Below, piece by piece: positions 5,351-7,750 of a stretch of 7,750 bases of DNA; position 1 is the first letter of the stretch, and every line of letters begins with the position of its first letter. The translations under genes and the position numbers were made by a program. The notes beneath the pieces were generated by a model. It saw only the letters and a program-made list of their open reading frames with translations. It was not told the origin of the DNA and searched no databases. Source of the DNA: Candidatus Scatomorpha merdipullorum (GTDB taxonomy: Bacteria; Bacillota; Clostridia; Oscillospirales; Oscillospiraceae); assembly GCA_018716795.1 (NCBI GenBank), contig DVJK01000169.1:1-7750 (forward strand), written 5' to 3'.

Positions 5351-7750
5351 TTAGAAATATACTCTGCCGTTATTCACGAACTCGCCCTCGAGCGTGACTG
5401 TGCTGTCCGTGAAGCTCTCCTGCCTGAATTCGCCGTTATTTGCGAAGTACGCGCCCTCGGCAATCACAAGCGGGCTGCTCGTCGTGAGGAAGCTGCCGCC
5501 GTTCGTGACGCCGCCGCCCGTGAGCGTGAGCGCGCCGAGCTGGTTATACCGCCCGCCGTCTACGCTTATGACGCCGGAATCGCTCTCGGCGTCGCCGAGC
5601 TGGATTATCGTGCCGCCCTCGGCCGCGAGGCTGAAGCCGCCGGCGATATCCGCGCCCAGGCAGAGCGTCCCCTCGGCCGAGGCGTCCTTGAGGCTCAGGC
5701 TGCCGCCGTAGGCCGCGAGCACGGCCAGGGAGCCGCTTTCGACCTCGCAGCTTTCAAGCTCGAGCGCATACTCGCGCGAGTAGAACCAGCTTCCGCCGGA
5801 GACGGAAAGGCCTGCGCCCTCGCCGGAGCAGGTCCAGGGCGCGATAATCTCAAGCATGCCGCCGTTCACGACGGCGACGCCGTCCGCCTCGAGGCCCAGG
5901 CCGTTTATCGCGGCGGGAACCCCGTCCACGGTGAGCGCCGCGCCCTCCGCCAGCACAAGCCTGCCCTCGCCGTAGACGTAGAGCGGCTTCGTGAGCGTGA
6001 GCGGGGCGGAAATCTCCACCCTCCGGTCGACGTCTATACAGCCGACCGCCGGATCCTCAAGCGCGGCGCGAAGCTCAGCCTCGCTCGCGACCGTCCTGTG
6101 CCCCTCCGTGCCCTGGTCTATGGCCGCGAAGTCCGCAAGCCAGACTCCCTCCGTGCCGGAGGAAAAGTCGGTGTTGCGGCTTATGATTGCGCCGCCCGAG
6201 GAGTCTATGCCGGAGCCGGCAATGACGCCGGAGCCGTCGTACATGTCAATGAGGCCGAGGTTTTCAAGCTCGCCGTTGACCTCCATGTAGTCCGCGCCGC
6301 AGGATACGACGAGGCCGAGGTTCAGGAAGCGCCCGTCCGCGACAAGCGAGCCCGCGTTGAAAAGCGTGCCGCCTATGCGCAGCTCGGCGCCCTGCCCGAC
6401 GGTGACGCTGCCGCAGTTGAAAAGCGTGCCCTCGTCGTTGTGGAGGCCGGGCGAATCGGAGCCGCCGGAGACGCTTATCTCGCCGAGGTTGAGCGTGTCG
6501 CACCAGAGGACGCTGTAATAGGACAGCCTCATGCTGCCGAGGTTCAAAACCCTCGCGTCGGAGCCGCCCTGCTCCCCGGCCCAGACGCCCCGGGCGGGCT
6601 CTATCACGCCGCGGTTGAGCACGCAGTCGTCGGACCAGAGGCTGCAGGTGACGCTGCCGTTGTTTATAAGCCCGGCGGTGAACTGAAGTTCGCAGACGTC
6701 CTCGCCCTCCGCGGAGTAGCCCTCGGGCAGGCCCAAGGAGCCGTTTTCCGTCACTAAGACGGGCTTTGAGACGCTCAGCTGCCCGCTCACGGCGACGGGC
6801 CCGTCCACCGTGATGGCCGTGACCGTGGGATCGTTCGCCGCGGCGAGGAAGCCCTCGAAGTCCGTGACCACGGCCGCGAACTCGAAGACGGCCTCGCTGG
6901 GCAGGGTGTGTACGTCCCGGATGTTCCCGCTCTCGCCGAGCAGGGTGAAATGTCCCGGCGTATACCAGAGCGTCGCGTCTATGCTGCCGTTCTCGCCGCA
7001 GATTATATCGCCGCCGTCGGTGACGAGCGAGGCGAAGCTGCTGCTCCTGCCGCAGGAGACGTAGCCGTCCACCCAGAGCGTGCAGCCCTCGGCGGCGACA
7101 AGCGCGCCGTCCGCGGCGTCCAAGACGCCGTCCTCGGGAACGTACACCGGCTTCGTGAGGCGCAGCTGCGCCGCGCCCGGCTCGTTCGTGACCTCGCCGG
7201 AGCAGATTATCGCCGGAACGGCCTCGTCCTCGAGCGCGGCCGCGAGCTCCGCCGCATCCGCGACCGTGACCGCGTCCGCAAAGAGCTCGTCGAAGTCCGG
7301 GAGGCTTTCGGGCCGGCCCGTGACTATGGCCGGGGGCTCCGGCCCGCCCTCATCCCTCGGGATAAGCGCAATCGTGAGAATTAAGGCCATGGCCGCGAGC
7401 ACCGCCGCAAGGGCAATCACGAGCTTCCGCCCGCCCCTGTCCGGATGCGGTTCGGGCTTGGGAGGCACCGGCTCGGGCGGTACCGCCTCCGGCTCCGGGG
7501 CGTCCGGCTCGAGGGCCGAGACAAGGGCCTCGACGCTCTCCGGGCGCTCGGCGACATCGAGCGAGAGCGCGCGAAGCAGCGCCGCCCGGCTCTTTGCCGG
7601 TATGTCCGCGCCGAAGCTCGCGGGCTCCGGAAGCTCCCTGCCGAGCCGCCGCTCCGGCGCGGAGGGCGGCGTGACGCCCGTGAGGCCGTAGTAGAGGCAG
7701 CCCGCGAGCGCGTAGATATCCGCCCTCGCGTCCGGCTCCTTCCCGGAGTC
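5351..7750 (-). CDS. Transmembrane Ser/Thr protein kinase (C-terminal part) with repetitive beta-helix-like ectodomain
   Basis: The 5' end lies beyond the right edge; 799 codons are visible (residue 1 = bases 7748-7750). Residues 1-78 are the end of a Hanks-type kinase: DARADIYALAGCLYYGLTG (7-25, subdomain IX with Asp11), TPPSAPERR, and the subdomain XI arginine in VAERP (66-70). A Pro/Glu-rich linker (81-103) leads to one membrane helix at about 109-130 (LVIALAAVLAAMALILTIAL), flanked by Arg/Lys on the cytoplasmic side. The remaining 665 residues should be outside the cell. They contain three copies of a module (162-215, 294-344, 553-603), 12 Asn-x-Gly turns following hydrophobic residues (e.g. 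LFNCG, LFNAG, FLNLG), and 14 cysteines. This suggests a right-handed beta-helix. There are no PASTA repeats as in PrkC. The GTG at 7466-7468 is internal, not a start. Substrate and ligand are unknown. Confidence 0.88.
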   Translation of the reverse strand, partial: DSGKEPDARADIYALAGCLYYGLTGVTPPSAPERRLGRELPEPASFGADIPAKSRAALLRALSLDVAERPESVEALVSALEPDAPEPEAVPPEPVPPKPEPHPDRGGRKLVIALAAVLAAMALILTIALIPRDEGGPEPPAIVTGRPESLPDFDELFADAVTVADAAELAAALEDEAVPAIICSGEVTNEPGAAQLRLTKPVYVPEDGVLDAADGALVAAEGCTLWVDGYVSCGRSSSFASLVTDGGDIICGENGSIDATLWYTPGHFTLLGESGNIRDVHTLPSEAVFEFAAVVTDFEGFLAAANDPTVTAITVDGPVAVSGQLSVSKPVLVTENGSLGLPEGYSAEGEDVCELQFTAGLINNGSVTCSLWSDDCVLNRGVIEPARGVWAGEQGGSDARVLNLGSMRLSYYSVLWCDTLNLGEISVSGGSDSPGLHNDEGTLFNCGSVTVGQGAELRIGGTLFNAGSLVADGRFLNLGLVVSCGADYMEVNGELENLGLIDMYDGSGVIAGSGIDSSGGAIISRNTDFSSGTEGVWLADFAAIDQGTEGHRTVASEAELRAALEDPAVGCIDVDRRVEISAPLTLTKPLYVYGEGRLVLAEGAALTVDGVPAAINGLGLEADGVAVVNGGMLEIIAPWTCSGEGAGLSVSGGSWFYSREYALELESCEVESGSLAVLAAYGGSLSLKDASAEGTLCLGADIAGGFSLAAEGGTIIQLGDAESDSGVISVDGGRYNQLGALTLTGGGVTNGGSFLTTSSPLVIAEGAYFANNGEFRQESFTDSTVTLEGEFVNNGRVYF
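5942..6094 (-). repeat. Ectodomain module copy 3
   Basis: Codes for TVASEAELRAALEDPAVG.I followed by LTLTKPLYVYGEGRLVLAEG. It shares the frame EL.AALEDPAV..I...V.IS..L.LTKPLYV.E.G.L with copy 1; about half the positions are identical. Such openings are typical of the start of a beta-helix, where a helix caps the first coil. Confidence 0.7.
6251..6430 (-). repeat. 60-base-period direct repeats within the Asn-x-Gly ladder
   Basis: gaggccgaggtt occurs at 6251 and again at 6311. gttgaaaagcgtgcc occurs at 6356 and again at 6416. Both pairs are offset by exactly 60 bases (20 codons), one predicted coil. They encode the (F/E)NLG and GTLFN turns. DNA identity this exact suggests coil duplication or conversion, though the sequence between the blocks has diverged. 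Confidence 0.6.
6719..6871 (-). repeat. Ectodomain module copy 2
   Basis: The most diverged copy: VVTDFEGFLAAANDPTV, then ITVDGPVAVS, then LSVSKPVLVTENGSLGLPEG. Order and spacing of the Phe/Leu-Ala-Ala, Asp-Pro-x-Val, Ser/Thr-Lys-Pro and Glu-x-Gly blocks are kept. It begins about 132 residues after copy 1. Confidence 0.6.
7106..7267 (-). repeat. Ectodomain module copy 1
   Basis: Codes for TVADAAELAAALEDEAVPAI, then LRLTKPVYVPEDGVLDAADG, about 30 residues after the membrane helix. It pairs best with copy 3. It carries three extra residues before LTKP compared with copies 2 and 3. Confidence 0.7.

Noticed and set aside
5288..6757. A 489-codon plus-strand open frame opposite the kinase ectodomain
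   Set aside because: Low-complexity Ala/Arg/Val/Glu composition, starts inside the kinase terminator region, no ribosome binding site or recognisable domain. Antisense shadow of the Gly-rich repeat coding.
7466..7468. GTG as the start of the large minus-strand protein
   Set aside because: The frame continues without a stop to the window edge and encodes recognisable kinase subdomains IX-XI. The codon is an internal valine in the Pro-rich linker.

Overview
The window is GC-rich (about two thirds G+C by eye) and densely coded. It suggests a spore-forming member of the Firmicutes, class Clostridia, of the kind common in gut communities. The evidence is an intact sporulation sigma factor SigK with a membrane-inserted pro-sequence, a SpoVB-like flippase, a clostridial-type CsoR repressor, a ferredoxin-fused aldo/keto reductase and a membrane Ser/Thr kinase. 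GGAGG-type ribosome binding sites and TTGACA/TATAAT promoters fit. Despite the high GC, the rare isoleucine codon ATA is used heavily (11 of 25 Ile codons in the two plus-strand genes).

Layout from left to right. Minus strand, 1-757: trmO (tRNA t6A37 methyltransferase), followed after 2 bases by the first 26 codons of a GreA/GreB-like elongation factor that runs off the left edge. Plus strand, 833-1537: a short-chain dehydrogenase of the FabG/YmfI type, divergent from trmO, with overlapping promoters between them. Minus strand, 1548-1868: a CsoR-family metal or persulfide-sensing repressor. Plus strand, 1983-2666: sigK, read from a TTG start, ending at a hairpin it shares with the convergent gene. 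Minus strand, 2727-3869: aldo/keto reductase with two C-terminal [4Fe-4S] motifs. Minus strand, 3948-5243: SpoVB-like MOP flippase, preceded by a candidate sigma-E promoter. Minus strand, 5351-7750: the C-terminal part of a transmembrane Ser/Thr protein kinase whose start lies beyond the right edge, ending at a clear intrinsic terminator.

The kinase is the most unusual gene. Its frame is open to the window edge, so the upstream 94 codons belong to it. They encode the end of a Hanks-type kinase domain and a Pro/Glu-rich linker, then one membrane helix, then about 660 residues of repetitive extracytoplasmic sequence with no PASTA repeats. That ectodomain holds three copies of a module of about 50 residues and a ladder of Asn-x-Gly turns every 12-24 residues. 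This looks like a right-handed beta-helix, so the protein is probably a surface-sensing kinase of undescribed specificity.

sigK, the SpoVB-like gene and the kinase would fit a sporulation or envelope theme, but they are separate transcription units and the link is inference. No stretch longer than about 115 bases lacks a gene. I saw no tRNA, rRNA, CRISPR array, insertion sequence or phage gene.
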